A stretch of 64,000 bases of DNA from Notolepis coatsorum. Its lineage: Eukaryota > Chordata > Actinopteri > Aulopiformes > Paralepididae. Below, piece by piece: positions 11,119 through 23,255 of the stretch. The DNA lies in contig OZ020601.1 in assembly GCA_963971535.1 (NCBI GenBank), forward strand, positions 19,181,814-19,245,813. Reading direction: 5' to 3'. Within the stretch, counting starts at the first letter, position 1. Every line of letters begins with the position of its first letter. The notes beneath the pieces are model-generated. The model saw nothing but the letters and a program-made list of their open reading frames with translations, made no database searches and was not told the origin of the DNA. A program made the translations under genes and the position numbers.

Positions 11119-12760
11119 CTCTTTCTGCACCAAACCCGATTTTACTCGGGTTTTGTCGCCAACCATTGAGCGCCAAACCTGACTATACTCTGGTTTTGAT
11201 CCTTTGATCTTTTTCCTCTGATCCCCATTCTAACCACTCGCGTGGACCTCCCTGTATCTCACTTGCACCGCTGCCTATGTTAAAATTGTAATGATCATCG
11301 AATGCTGCCAGATTTTGAACTGGGATAGTTTAGTGTGGAGTAACTTTTTTTGTCTGCAAGAACTCCTCCCCCTCAGAGGAAATCAGGACAGAGCGATGGG
11401 ATCACTGGGATTATTCTTTTTGGAGTACTTTCTGGCTACGGTAAGGTCTATTCTATGTCTATTTTATCAAACCTAAAACATGTTTTTGTACCGATCACAG
11501 TGTCATATTTTACCGGACCTAAAACATGCTTTTGGTAGCGATCGCAGTTTTGAGTTAAAACGACCCCCCCCCCCCCCTTGATGATTTTGTGAAGAGACAT
11601 ATGTACATGGTATATACTAGGGATGTCCCGATCGCCTTTTTGTGCTCCCGATCCGATTCCGATCATGTGATTTTAAATATCTACCGATTCCGATCATTCC
11701 CGATCTGATCTTTCACATTAGTAATCAATTTTGACGCATTTTTGTCAGAAACTGGCGGAGCAAGACAAGTCCCTCTGTTGGCTATAGTCCCTGGAGGGGC
11801 GCGAGCACGGCGGCTCTTTACATTCACCCTGAGAAATGTGCTTCATGAGAAATATTAAAAGTTTCAATATATGTTTGCACATTAGTATACATTCAGTGTT
11901 CGACTTACGGTCTGAAACGCCGACGATAATCCTTAGTCACAGCAAATAAATGACGTTATCCAGGTGAAAAGTTAGTCTGAAAAGTCCGCCTCCAGGCTCC
12001 AGCCTGCTGCTTCATGAGTTGTTCCTCCGCACAGAATGTCGTCCTTGCAAACATTGCAATTGCTGTTGGACTGGCTTGACTTTCTATTTTAAAATGCTTA
12101 GTTCCAACTTCCAAACCTCTAGCTGCTCAAGTGAGTGGATAACAGTGTTTCGGGAGCGACGTGTTGTACTGTTGTTGTGATGTGAGCGTGTAGCCGGTCT
12201 AAATTAAAGGGAATGTGTTTGTTGCAACGGTGTAAATTAAAGGGAATGTGTTTGTTGTGGACAATTATTCTGCTCTGTGTGACAATAATGACATTAATGC
12301 TATATTATATGTAATTTAAAACCAAAACTAAGGCCTCCGTATGAGTTTAAGACGTGAACATGGTCATGTTTGGTGAAAAAAAAACGTGATCGGATCGGGA
12401 CATCCGTAGTATATACCTTTGATTTGGAAGTATTTGGAGTTTTAGGACGAGCAACCCAAATGATTTGGCCATAATGCATATAATGCGTCATATCTCGCGA
12501 TCTATGAAAAAAGACTGGATTGTTTTGGAAATGCGCAATGTTTAACGTGTAATAGCGCACCAACTACAGTGTGTAGAAACAAACTCTTTTTTTCCATGTT
12601 GGACTACAAGTAGTGTCTGTCAAATGAGCCACACCATTGTCTCCACAGCTATAATACAGAACACACACAGCTATGCAAACATCATGAAACACTGCGAAAA
12701 TTACCATTTTAAGCTGGCTTGAAGCGGCAGAGATGGGGACAGCTTATGGCGCTGAATGAG
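11119..12760 (+). mobile_element. Second TTAA-type element, interrupted by a hAT MITE
   Basis: Begins after TTAA (11115-11118) with CTCTTTCTGCACCAAAC and ends GGCGCTGAATGAG before TTAC (12761-12764), a decayed TTAA. A related partial copy ends GGCGCTGAAAGTG at about 27950, and both share ttattcttttt..gtact..ggtaagg and a following C run. The shared structure supports one family. Confidence 0.5.
11618..12408. mobile_element. hAT-type MITE
   Basis: Perfect 8-bp duplication GTATATAC (11610-11617 and 12409-12416). Inverted ends TAGGGATGTCCCGATC and its complement GATCGGGACATCCGTA. No transposase. An 8-bp duplication with these ends is the hAT pattern. Confidence 0.9.
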
Positions 12761-12785
12761 TTACGTGGTCCCGCAGTGCAAACGG

Positions 12786-15700
12786 CCTGAACAAGTCCCT
12801 AGTTCCTGAACAAGTCCCTAGTTTCTGAACAAGTCCCTAGTTATTGAAAAAGTCCCTAGTTCTTGAACAAGTATCTAGTTATTGAAAAAGTCCCTCGTTC
12901 CTGAACAAGTATCTAGTTATTGAAAAGGTCCCTAGTTCCTGAACTAGTCTCAAGTTTCTGGAAAAGGTCCCTAGTTCCTGAAAGAGTCCCTAGTTCACTG
13001 GAAAGGTCCCTATAGTTCTTGAAAAGGTCCTTGGTTATTTAAAATGTCCCCAGCTCCTGAAAGGTCCCTAGTTCCTGAACAAGTCTCAAGTTTCTGAAAA
13101 AGCCCCTAGTTCATGTAAAAAAGGCCCTAGTTATTGAAAAAGTCCCTAGGTCCTGAACAAGTCTCTAGTTCCTGAAAAGGTCCCTAGTTCCTGAACAAGT
13201 CTCTAGTTACTGAACAGGTCTCTAGTTACTGAACAAGTCTCTAGTTCCTGAACAAGTCTCTAGTTCCTGAAAAGGTCCCTAGTTCCTGAACAAGTCTCTA
13301 GTTCCTGAACAAGTCTCTAGTTCCTGAACAAGTCTCTAGTTCCTGAACAAGTCTCTAGTTACTGAACAAGTCTCTAGTTCCTGAACAAGTCTCTAGTTCC
13401 TGAACAAGTCTCTAGTTCCTGAACAAGTCCCTAGTTCCTGAACAAGTCTCTAGTTCCTGAACAAGTATCTAGTTCCTGAACAAGTCTCTAGTTCCTGAAC
13501 AAGTCTCTAGTTCCTGAACAAGTCTCTAGTTCCTGAACAAGTCTCTAGTTCCTGAACAAGTCTCTAGTTCCTGAACAGGTCTCTAGTTCCTGAACAAGTC
13601 TCTAGTTCCTGAACAAGTCCCTAGTTCCTGAACAAGTCCCTAGTTCCTGAACAAGTCTCTAGTTCCTGAACAAGTCTCTAGTTCCTGAACAAGTCTCTAG
13701 TTCCTGAACAAGTCTCTAGTTCCTGAACAAGTCTCTAGTTCCTGAACAAGTCTCTAGTTCCTGAACAAGTCTCTAGTTCCTGAACAAGTCTCTAGTTACT
13801 AAACAAGTCTCTAGTTCCTGAACAAGTCTCTAGTTCCTGAACAAGTCTCTAGTTCCTGAACAAGTCTCTAGTTCCTGAACAACAAGTCTCTAGTTCCTGA
13901 ACAAGTCTCTAGTTCCTGAACAAGTCTCTAGTTCCTGAACAAGTCTCTAGTTCCTGAACAAGTGTCTAGTTCCTGAACAAGTCTCTAGTTCCTGAACAAG
14001 TCTCTAGTTCCTGAACAAGTCCCTAGTTCCTGAACAAGTCTCTAGTTCCTGAACAAGTCCCTAGTTCCTGAACAAGTCCCTAGTTCCTGAACAAGTCCCT
14101 AGTTCCTGAACACGTCCCTAGTTCCTGAACAAGTCTCTAGTTCCTGAACAAGTGTCTAGTTCCTGAACAAGTCTCTAGTTCCTGAACAAGTCCCTAGTTC
14201 CTGAACAAGTCTCTAGTTCCTGAACAAGTCCCTAGTTCCTGAACAAGTCCCTAGTTCCTGAACAAGTCCCTAGTTCCTGAACAAGTCTCTAGTTCCTGAA
14301 CAAGTCTCTAGTTCCTGAACAAGTCTCTAGTTACTGAACAAGTCTCTAGTTCCTGAACAAGTCTCTAGTTCCTGAACAAGTCTCTAGTTCCTGAACAAGT
14401 CTCTAGTTACTAAACAAGTCTCTAGTTCCTGAACAAGTCTCTAGTTCCTGAACAAGTCTCTAGTTCCTGAACAAGTCTCTAGTTCCTGAACAAGTCTCTA
14501 CTTCCTGAACAAGTCTCTAGTTCCTGAACAAGTCCCTAGTTCCTGAACAAGTCTCTAGTTACTGAACAAGTCCCTAGTTCCTGAACAAGTCTCTAGTTCC
14601 TGAACAAGTCTCTAGTTCCTGAACAAGTCTCTAGTTCCTGAACAAGTCTCTAGTTCCTGAACAAGTCTCTAGTTCCTAAACAAGTCTCTAGTTACTGAAC
14701 AAGTCTCTAGTTCCTGAACAAGTCTCTAGTTCCTGAACAAGTCTCTAGTTACTGAACAAGTCTCTAGTTCCTGAACAAGTCTCTAGTTCCTGAACAAGTC
14801 TCTAGTTCCTGAACAAGTGTCTAGTTCCTGAACAAGTCTCTAGTTCCTGAACAAGTCCCTAGTTCCTGATCAAGTCTCTAGTTCCTGAACAAGTCTCTAG
14901 TTCCTGAACAAGTCTCTAGTTCCTGAACAAGTCTCTAGTTCCTGAACAAGTCTCTAGTTCCTGAACAAGTCTCTAGTTCCTGAACAAGTCCCTAGTTCCT
15001 GAACAAGTCCCTAGTTCCTGAACAAGTCCCTAGTTACTGAACAAGTCTCTAGTTCCTGAACAAGTCTCTAGTTCCTGAACAAGTCTCTAGTTACTAAACA
15101 AGTCTCTAGTTCCTGAACAAGTGTCTAGTTCCTGAACAAGTCTCTAGTTCCTGAACAAGTCTCTAGTTCCTGAACAAGTCTCTAGTTCCTGAACAAGTGT
15201 CTAGTTCCTGAACAAGTCTCTAGTTCCTGAACAAGTGTCTAGTTCCTGAACAAGTGTCTAGTTCCTGAACAAGTCTCTAGTTCCTGAACAAGTGTCTAGT
15301 TCCTGAACAAGTCCCTAGTTCCTGAACAAGTCCCTAGTTCCTGAACAAGTCCCTAGTTCCTGAACAAGTCCCTAGTTCCTGAACAAGTCTCTAGTTCCTG
15401 AACAAGTCCTTAGTTCCTGAACAAGTCCCTAGTTCCTGAACAAGTCCCTAGTTACTGAACAAGTCTCTAGTTCCTGAACAAGTGTCTAGTTCCTGAACAA
15501 GTCTCTAGTTCCTGAACAAGTGTCTAGTTCCTGAACAAGTCTCTAGTTCCTGAACAAGTCTCTAGTTCCTGAACAAGTCTCTAGTTCCTGAACAAGTATC
15601 TAGTTCCTGAACAAGTCCCTAGTTCCTGAACAAGTCTCTAGTTACTGAACAAGTCTCTAGTTACTGAACAAGTCTCTAGTTCCTGAACAGGTCCTTAGTT

Positions 15701-17488
15701 CCTGAACAAGTCCCTAGTTACTGAACAAGTCTCTAGTTCCTGAACAAGTCTCTAGTTCCTGAACAAGTCTCTAGTTCCTGAACAAGTCTCTAGTTCCTGA
15801 ACAAGTGTCTAGTTCCTGAACAAGTCTCTAGTTCCTGAACAAGTCTCTAGTTCCTGAACAAGTCTCTAGTTCCTGAACAAGTCCCTAGTTCCTGAACAAG
15901 TCTCTAGTTCCTGAACAAGTCCCTAGTTCCTGAACAAGTCTCTAGTTCCTGAACAAGTCTCTAGTTCCTGAACAAGTCTCTAGTTACTGAACAAGTCTCT
16001 AGTTCCTGAACAAGTCTCTAGTTCCTGAACAAGTCTCTAGTTCCTGAACAAGTCCCTAGTTCCTGAACAAGTCCCTAGTTCCTGAACAGGTCCCTAGTTC
16101 CTGAACAGGTCCCTAGTTCCTGAACAAGTCCCTAGTTCCTGAACAAGTCCCTAGTTCCTTAACAAGTCCCTAGTTCCTTAACAAGTCTCTAGTTCCTGAA
16201 CAAGTCTCTAGTTCCTGAACAAGTCCCTAGTTCCTGAACAAGTCTCTAGTTACTGAACAAGTCCCTAGTTCCTGAACAAGTCTCTAGTTCCTGAACAAGT
16301 CTCTAGTTACTGAACAAGTCTCTAGTTCCTGAACAAGTCTCTAGTTCCTGAACAAGTCTCTAGTTCCTGAACAAGTCTCTAGTTCCTGAACAAGTCCCTA
16401 GTTCCTGAACAAGTCTCTAGTTCCTGAACAAGTCCCTAGTTCCTGAACAAGTCTCTAGTTCCTGAACAAGTCTCTAGTTCCTGAACAAGTCCCTACTTAC
16501 TGAACAAGTCCCTAGTTCCTGAACAAGTCCCTAGTTACTGAACAAGTCTCTAGTTCCTGAACAAGTCTCTAGTTCCTGAACAAGTCCCTAGTTCCTGAAC
16601 AAGTCCCTAGTTCCTGAACAAGTCTCTAGTTCCTGAACAAGTCTCTAGTTCCTGAACAAGTCTCTAGTTCCTGAACAAGTCCCTAGTTCCTGAACAAGTC
16701 TCTAGTTCCTGAACAAGTCTCTAGTTCCTGAACAAGTCCCTAGTTCCTGAACAAGTCTCTAGTTACTGAACAAGTCTCTAGTTCCTGAACAAGTCTCTAG
16801 TTCCTGAACAAGTCTCTAGTTCCTGAACAGGTCTCTAGTTACTGAACAAGTCTCTAGTTACTGAACAAGTCTCTAGTTACTGAACAAGTCCCTAGTTCCT
16901 GAACATGTCTCTAGTTCCTGAACAAGTCTCTAGTTCCTGAACAAGTCTCTAGTTCCTGAACAAGTCCCTAGTTCCTGAACAAGTCTCTAGTTCCTGAACA
17001 AGTCTCTAGTTCCTGAACAAGTCTCTAGTTCCTGAACAAGTCTCTAGTTCCTGAACAGGTCTCTAGTTACTGAACAAGTCTCTAGTTACTGAACAAGTCT
17101 CTAGTTCCTGAACAAGTCTCTAGTTCCTGAACAAGTCCCTAGTTACTGAACAAGTCTCTAGTTCCTGAACAAGTCTCTAGTTCCTGAACAAGTCTCTAGT
17201 TCCTGAACAAGTCTCTAGTTCATGAACAAGTCTCTAGTTCCTGAACAAGTCCCTAGTTTCTAAACAAGTCTCTAGTTACTGAACAAGTCTCTAGTTCCTG
17301 AACAAGTCTCTAGTTCCTGAACAAGTCTCTAGTTCCTGAACAAGTCTCTAGTTCCTGAACAAGTCTCTAGTTACTGAACAAGTCTCTAGTTCCTGAACAA
17401 GTCTCTAGTTCCTGAACAAGTCTCTAGTTCCTGAACAAGTCTCTAGTTCCTGAACAAGTCTCTAGTTCCTGAACAAGTCCCTAGTTCC
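12786..17488. repeat. 19-bp satellite array, about 4.7 kb
   Basis: About 247 head-to-tail copies of caagtctctagttcctgaa. Common variants are tcCct, tgTct or taTct in the middle and ttAct in place of ttcct. The left 350 bp is much more diverged (attgaaaaag, tttctggaaaag forms) than the rest. Because 19 is not a multiple of three and the unit contains TAG, every frame is closed, so the array is non-coding. Confidence 0.98.
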
Positions 17489-18168
17489 GGGGGAACGGCT
17501 TAAGAATAACATTCACATGGTTCCATTTGTCCTCCTACAGGCTGTGAATCGAATCGGGTACTGGTGTGTCTCCTCACAGAGGATTATGGACTCCCTGACC
17601 TGGCCTCATTATTTATGGTCACAGATAAAATAACTGTAGTTATGCTACATGCATGCCTTGCACTCTTGGTCTCCCATTTTGTATTGTTAAATGTTTTACT
17701 TTTCACGTTTTGTACTTCTTCATACACAATACTGCATATGTTTGGACCCACATTATTTAACATTTTGTGTCAAGAAATTAACTAACTAACTAACTAACTA
17801 ACTAACTACCTAACTAGATGCACTAGTTACACATAGTTACACATATAATGGTCATTTAGAGGCATATTTAAAAGGTGGGATTTAAAGTTAGAATCTCATG
17901 GCTTTCACATCTAAGTTAGTTTGAAATGGTCTGAATCAAAAGGGAAATTGTTGTTTTGTTGCAGTTGTTTCACATTTCCAATTCGCAAATGAAGCAAACA
18001 TCCTAAACAAAGCCATGTGATCATGCAGGTCAGTCTTTTATTGGACATAATTTTGAAACCTAACGATCATATGTACAAACAATCTTGTAATTCTCACATT
18101 GGCTTGCACGAATGTTGTGAAATAGGAAATGTTTTTGCAATCAAATTAAATCAAATCAAATGTATTTG
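17489..18168. other. Non-coding spacer with (AACT)n
   Basis: Ordinary sequence with a (TAAC)n microsatellite at about 17778-17818 and an A/T-rich (AATCA)n stretch near 18140. No gene seen. Confidence 0.5.
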
Positions 18169-18389
18169 TGTAACGGATGGTATTGTGAAGCACAGTCACA
18201 AAGGGCTGGGGTGAGTAGCGGTGCTATGGGTTAAACTCACTCTCATCCTCAAAAGACACATAGACACGTTACAAAGCAGTGAGTTCACTTCTTGGTATAG
18301 CGGTCTGTGCTGTTGCACGCGGTGTGGGAGACCTGTGTTCGAAACTCCATCTGGGCATTGAAGTTTGAGGTGACGTCACAACCGTTACA
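18169..18389. mobile_element. Small LTR-like or SINE-like element with tRNA-like boxes
   Basis: 221 bp starting TGTAACGG and ending with its inverse CCGTTACA, flanked by TTTG (18165-18168, 18390-18393; ATTTG if one terminal base is shared). The middle holds a tRNA-like stretch: ggtatagcggtctgtgctg (A-box-like) and gtgttcgaaactc (B-box-like) near 18295-18345. It could be a tiny solo LTR or a SINE within a TIR element. Confidence 0.45.
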
Positions 18390-18547
18390 TTTGTATAGCC
18401 CGAGATCCGCGGAGCTTTCCCAATTTATGGGAAAATGTCTAATAAGATTATTGACATTTACTGTGTAGCTAGCTACCAACTACGGCTGGGACTCTTCCAT
18501 GTCGTGCTCTAAATAATTAACATTTCTCAAGGAATTGATTTTGATTC

Positions 18548-18850
18548 ATTAATGAGACCAGCTGCGCTGAGACCGCCTTCTTCAGTCCTTAAAAACATCC
18601 GTGTGGAAATTGGTCTGTAACGCTGGTGGTCAGAGGGGCCATCAGCGACGTCTCCTTGACAACAACGCTGAAGTTCTGCACCCACTGGGACCAGGGTTTA
18701 GAGTACTGGTCCCAGTCAGCGCTCCACTGGCTGATTACTTCCTTGGTTTTAACAATATTAAATAAACACATGCATGCATAATATACATACATACAAAGAA
18801 GTAAGATATGATAAATACAAGAATTAGTTATTCTCAGTGGTCTCATTAAG
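18548..18850 (-). other. TIR-bounded segment with an orphan exon-like ORF
   Basis: Bounded by imperfect inverted ends (attaatgagacca at left, tggtctcattaa at right). On the minus strand, from about 18752 to 18594, it encodes a tryptophan-rich stretch containing EVISQWSADWDQYSKPWSQW and then QNFSVVVKE, followed by a stop. It is not low complexity and looks like a real protein fragment, but I do not recognise the family. It might be a captured exon or part of a transposon protein. Confidence 0.35.
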
Positions 18851-19755
18851 ATGTTTTATGCACATATTATGGAAACACACACACACACATCTGATTATAT
18901 TACACTAGCTCATGCATAAGAAGACTGTGTGTGTGTGTGTTTATGTCCCACAAGAGAATACATCCTACGACAGCTAAAGCGTGAGCATTATTGCATTATT
19001 GTTCTGTTTACAGTATATGAATATGTACTGCTTCTACATTGAGCAGTATACTAGTATTCACTGCTGTTAAAATCTGATAGTCGGTTTAAACTGCCTGAAA
19101 CCGATTGTTAGGTGATTTAAACTGGTTTCAGTATACCATTCACTACCAGTGCCGTTATTGTGCTAATTTGGGTGTTAACTGCCAGAGCCAGGCCACTATG
19201 TCCTCCCTCGTCACCCCCTTCCTCCACTCTCTCTAGAGGACTTTGCCACCGTTTTTGAGAAAAGGGTAGAGAACCTCCTCAGCTGCTTCTCACAACTCCC
19301 ACCCTCTTAAATTTTCAAATTCATTGATTTAGCCATGCAATTGCCTCAGAAAGGCTGCATCATGGCTTCTGTTTCAACAACTACGCACAACGAAAATCGC
19401 TGTCCGTGGTGCTGAAACATTTCAGTACTAAGACAGTGAAAGTTATAAATAATACAACAAGATAGAAACAAAGCTAAAAACTATATAAAACAAAGAAAAT
19501 CAGCTAAAACAATTATAGACTGATACACAGTGATTAGTCCTCTCATAATCATAACACTATGGTGTGGCAATATTTTATTATTATCATAGTCTTACAGATA
19601 AACCCAAAAGCAGAACACAGAACACAGAAGTCAATAAACAGAAAACCCAACATGGGTTTATTCATATATATATTTTCTTTAGAGCAGCCAAAATTTATAC
19701 AGAGTCAAGAGTTGGAAGTTGGAAGAATCAAGAGTTCAGGGAACAGAAACAGTTC
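18851..19755. other. Non-coding, with a possible LINE fragment
   Basis: Short CA/GT tracts near 18872-18945. At about 19204-19310 (plus) the translation reads LSLEDFATVFEKRVENL, resembling the linker before the RT in L2-type LINEs. Nothing else is supported. Confidence 0.35.
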
Positions 19756-19756
19756 C

Positions 19757-20246
19757 AGGTCAGGTGAGGGGCACAAGATCAGGTGAGGGGCACAAGGTCA
19801 GGTGAGGGGCACGAGATCAGGTGAGGGGCACAAGATCAGGTGAGGGGCACAAGGTCAGGTGAGGGGCACAAGATCAGGTGAGTGGCACGAGATCAGGTGA
19901 GGGGCACGAGGTCAGGTGAGGGGCACGAGATCAGGTGAGGGGCACGAGATCAGGTGAGGGGCACGAGGTCAGGTGAGGGGCACGAGGTCAGGTGAGGGGC
20001 ATGAGGTCAGGTGAGGGGCATGGGGTCAGGTGAGGGGCATGAGGTCAGGTGAGGGGCACGAGGTCAGGTGAGGGGCACAAGGTCAGGTGAGGGGCGCGAG
20101 GTCATGTACGGGGTCAGGTGAGGGGCACAAGGTCAGGTGAGGGGTCAGGTGAGGGGCATGGGGTCAGGTGAGGGACACGAGGTCAGGTGAGGGGTCAGGT
20201 GAGGGGCATGGGGTCAGGTGAGGGACACGAGGTCAGGTGAGGGGTC
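19757..20246. repeat. Second 19-bp minisatellite
   Basis: About 25 copies of a 19-bp unit (aggtgaggggcacgaggtc) with a/g variation, some shortened units near 20090-20240. Unrelated in sequence to the 12.8-17.5 kb satellite although the period is the same. Confidence 0.95.
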
Positions 20247-21330
20247 ACCTGGACAACAGGAATCCAAGGCAACAGGTGAGACAGGAGCAGGAGTGGAAGG
20301 AGGACGGGAGAGAAACCCCAGAGACAGGGCCAGAGACAGGGCAGGGGAGGAAAGACAGATAGGTAGCAAGACAGTATTCTCATTCTGCTCAGGATACTTT
20401 TCTATTGTGGGCATGTGCGTAGCAACCCAACTGAGACTAGTTTTGCAGGCTTGTGGCCAGAATAAATCTGCATGCTTTCTTTTTCTTTTGCCTCTTTAAG
20501 GGTCAGTTGAGCTTTGACTGTGTAGTGATCTGATGAGCCAGGCCACATCTCTATGTCTGTGTTATTACACGTTTAAACTAGCAGCTCTCATCCTCACAGG
20601 ACATTCTGTCTGTTTTACTGTCTAACAAGGAGAGACAGATTAGACCTCCTGGTCGTCTGTCACCACAAACAGCACACATTTACATATTTCTGTCACGGTT
20701 CAGCACATGTGATGCACAAATAGCATCACACACACACACAAACAGCCACACACACATGTGTACAGGAAGGATTTCCGTCTCTTAATCCTTTGGACTTCAA
20801 ACTCACTTTCTGATTGGCGAGAGAGATGAGGGGAGGAGAGGAGGGTAGAGAGATAGGGTGATGGAGAGAGAGATGGAGAGATAAAGTGATAGAGGTGCAG
20901 AGAGGGTTTAATTGGAACAGTTACTCCATGGAGTCATTTCGCCTTCATTAAAGTTACTTCTCTCTCCTCTCATTTCCTTTCCTCTCTCCTCTCCTCTCCT
21001 TTCCTCTCCTCTCCCCTCCTCTCTCCTCTCCTCTTCTTTTTGTTGATTCATAAGCACCAAGTCAAGGGTCAGAAAGAGTAGTGTAGTGATATGTAGAATG
21101 TCATCATTGCATTACTAATACCTACCTGTAGTAATACTTACCTGTACCACCAGATGGCAGATACATTACCTGTGCTACCCATATAAGGAATGAAGAAGAC
21201 ACACCTAGGCAGGATGCATGCTTTTTTTCCATAGCCTCTGTTTGCAAAGACGCTCAGCGAAGAAGAAAATACCCTCTCTGACTGGTTTAGCTTCGAAGGG
21301 TCTCTTCCGCCTTGCACATATATTCTCTGC
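20247..21330. other. Spacer with purine and pyrimidine tracts
   Basis: GA-rich at about 20815-20900, CT-rich at about 20955-21035, short CA tracts near 20728. No gene seen. Confidence 0.5.
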
Positions 21331-21399
21331 TTCGAAGTGGTTATGCTTAGGCATTCTTTCGAAGTGGTTATGCTTAGGCATTCTTTCGAAGTGGTTATA
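21331..21399 (+). repeat. 27-bp direct repeat upstream of the gag-like gene
   Basis: Two and a half copies of a unit starting ttcgaagtggttatgcttag, about 300 bp upstream of the gag-like start codon. They could be part of the retroelement's 5' regulatory region; that is inference. Confidence 0.7.
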
Positions 21400-21690
21400 T
21401 ATCGTATAGCTTACGCTCTGCTCTATCGGAACTATCCCTTTATCCAATCTAATAATGAATCATTTTCTCCACATGCACACACCCATCCGCCTGGCCACAC
21501 CCACATCCGCTCCTCTACATAAGCGGGGTCGTGGCCACACCATCAGCTCCTTCCCTATTTTCACCACCGAAAAGTGTCTGTAACACACCACTTTAAGTTT
21601 AGTGCTGAAATAGTTGTTGGAAAGGAGCTATGTTGACATTGTATCTTTGTTTTTTCTCTCTCGCAAATTTACGAAAAAAAGTAAGAGATA

Positions 21691-22380
21691 ATGTCTTCGC
21701 CGTCGGAGGGTCTAGACGCTCACAACGTTACCCTCCACCAGCACTTCACTATCGCAGCGTCCTCTGTGCGTCGTGGGGCGTCTCTGGCTCCGCGGTCGTG
21801 GCAGCCAGGTGCGCCTGGGCGGCGCCCGGTGGTGAGTTTGCCTCGCAGAGGGGCCGTTGAGCCTCCATCTCCCGTGAGATGGCCTGGTTCCGGCCCTGGT
21901 TCCCCCGCCATTGGACAGTCGGCCGATAGGCCGACAGCACCTCTGGTGGTCGAGGATTTGCGTCGCAGACTCTTCGCCTTGGCTCGCTCTCGTCGTAAGG
22001 CGGCGAGCAGCAGGGGTGAACGGCCTGGTTTTAGTGTTGTGCTGGAGCCGAGCGAGAGTTCTCTTGCCTCTTCTCCATTTCCGATGGAAACTGAGGATTA
22101 CATGGAGGGGGCGGGAGCTCTCTTGTTCGAAGCCCCAGTGGAGACGTATCACTCTCCCCCTTGGGGAGTGGCAGGGGGTGCTGCGTCTCCTTGGGGTTCC
22201 TTGTACTCCGGGACTGGGTTAGAACCTCCAACCCCGAGAGGAGATGTCCAGCTATCTGCCGTTGGCGGCAGAGGCAGCCTCCCGTACGTGAGGGACGCGA
22301 GTGACGTGGAGGAAGGTATGCAACGGGAGTTGCTTGCCTTGTTCCCCGAGCTCATGGCGGCCGCCGCAGCTGATACATGA
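21691..22380 (+). pseudogene. DIRS-like retrotransposon gag, N-terminal part
   Basis: An open frame of 229 residues beginning MSSPSEGLDAHN, rich in R, P, S and A, with a basic LRRRLFALARSRRK patch near residues 90-105 and an acidic serine-rich stretch before the stop. The frame breaks near 22375, where the sequence continues in the frame of the next entry. Low-complexity basic/acidic N-termini are usual for capsid-like ORFs of DIRS elements. The assignment rests mainly on the C-terminal part (23256-23770). I chose the first ATG after the promoter-like region. It could instead be an undescribed domesticated gag-like gene. Confidence 0.5.
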
Positions 22381-22790
22381 TAGGTCATCTCTGGCAACGT
22401 CGTCCTGTGAGAGAGACAGGCGTTGTCTGCCCATTCTTCCCAGCAATGGAGGCTTACGTGGCACAGGGACAGGTAATATCCCGCATCATTGGCCTTACCC
22501 CCGCCTACGTGCCAGTCACGCGGGTGGTGGGTTTGGTCCAGGGGCTTAAGGACGGGGTGCCTCGGCTTGATAGCCCGATGGCAGCCATACTTTGCCCCGA
22601 AATGGTGTGGGAGCCGTTAAGGAAGTCGGTTCCCCAGGGGAAATCGGCTAGGCAGTTGGCATCGTGGAGTGACCAGGTGTACATCGCCTCGACACAGAGC
22701 CTGGCTGCAACCTCCAACATCGCGCAGCTGGCGCGCTACATGTCGGGGCTGATGGCAGGTGGGTCGGTACTGGATGACGATCAACGATAG
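22377..22790 (+). pseudogene. DIRS-like gag, middle part
   Basis: Continues the preceding frame after a one-base shift. Translation includes FPAMEAYVAQGQVISRI, VTRVVGLVQGL, PEMVWEPLRKSVPQGKSA and TSNIAQLARYMSGLMAGGS, a helical non-repetitive region. It ends abruptly at DDDQR where a V-SINE is inserted (22791). The host frame resumes after the SINE's (ATT)n tail at about 23256. No known enzyme motif. Confidence 0.5.
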
Positions 22791-23209
22791 CGGCATGGTG
22801 GTGTAGTGGTTAACACTGTCGCCTCACAGCAAGAAGGTCCAGGGTTCGAATCCCGCTTGGGGACCAGGTTTCCATGATGCCAGTTACCCAGGTGGGGTAT
22901 CTCCCAGGCCTTTCTGTGTGGAGTTTGCATGTTCTCCCCGTGCTCGCAAGGGTTTCCCCCCCCGATAAGATAAACCCAATGGAAAAACATGCACAACAAC
23001 AAGATCGCTAACGCTGTGGCGTCCTTGACGAAGACGGACAGGAGCACTTGGATTGGTCCCCTGGCGCGGCTCACGTTGATGCCTGTCTGCTCCCGGCTGC
23101 CCTTGGGGGGGAAGGACGACGGGATGGGTTAATCGCAGATACGCATTGTATGCATGGTTCGCATGTGTGCCAAATGGTGACCTCGGAGCAGGTCCTAAAT
23201 TATTATTAA

Positions 23210-23245
<36 letters not shown>

Positions 23246-23250
23246 ATTAT
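22791..23250 (+). mobile_element. V-SINE with (ATT)n tail
   Basis: tRNA-like head with tggtggtgtagtgg (A box) and ggttcgaatcc (B box, about 22843-22853). It is followed by the conserved fish SINE core ctgtgtggagtttgcatg and a tail of ATT repeats from about 23200. It splits the gag-like frame. Confidence 0.85.
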
Positions 23251-23255
23251 TATTC

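Noticed and set aside
12786..17488. Regularly spaced repeat array considered as a CRISPR
   Set aside because: Units are directly adjacent with no unique spacers and the genome is eukaryotic; it is a satellite.
18594..18752. Possible downstream YTHDC2 exon (SKPWSQ motif, correct strand)
   Set aside because: Only a six-residue resemblance, a poor acceptor site, and more than a dozen expected exons in between are absent.
22791..22865. tRNA gene candidate with A and B boxes
   Set aside because: The tRNA-like part is the head of a V-SINE, followed by the SINE core and an ATT tail; the cloverleaf is degenerate.
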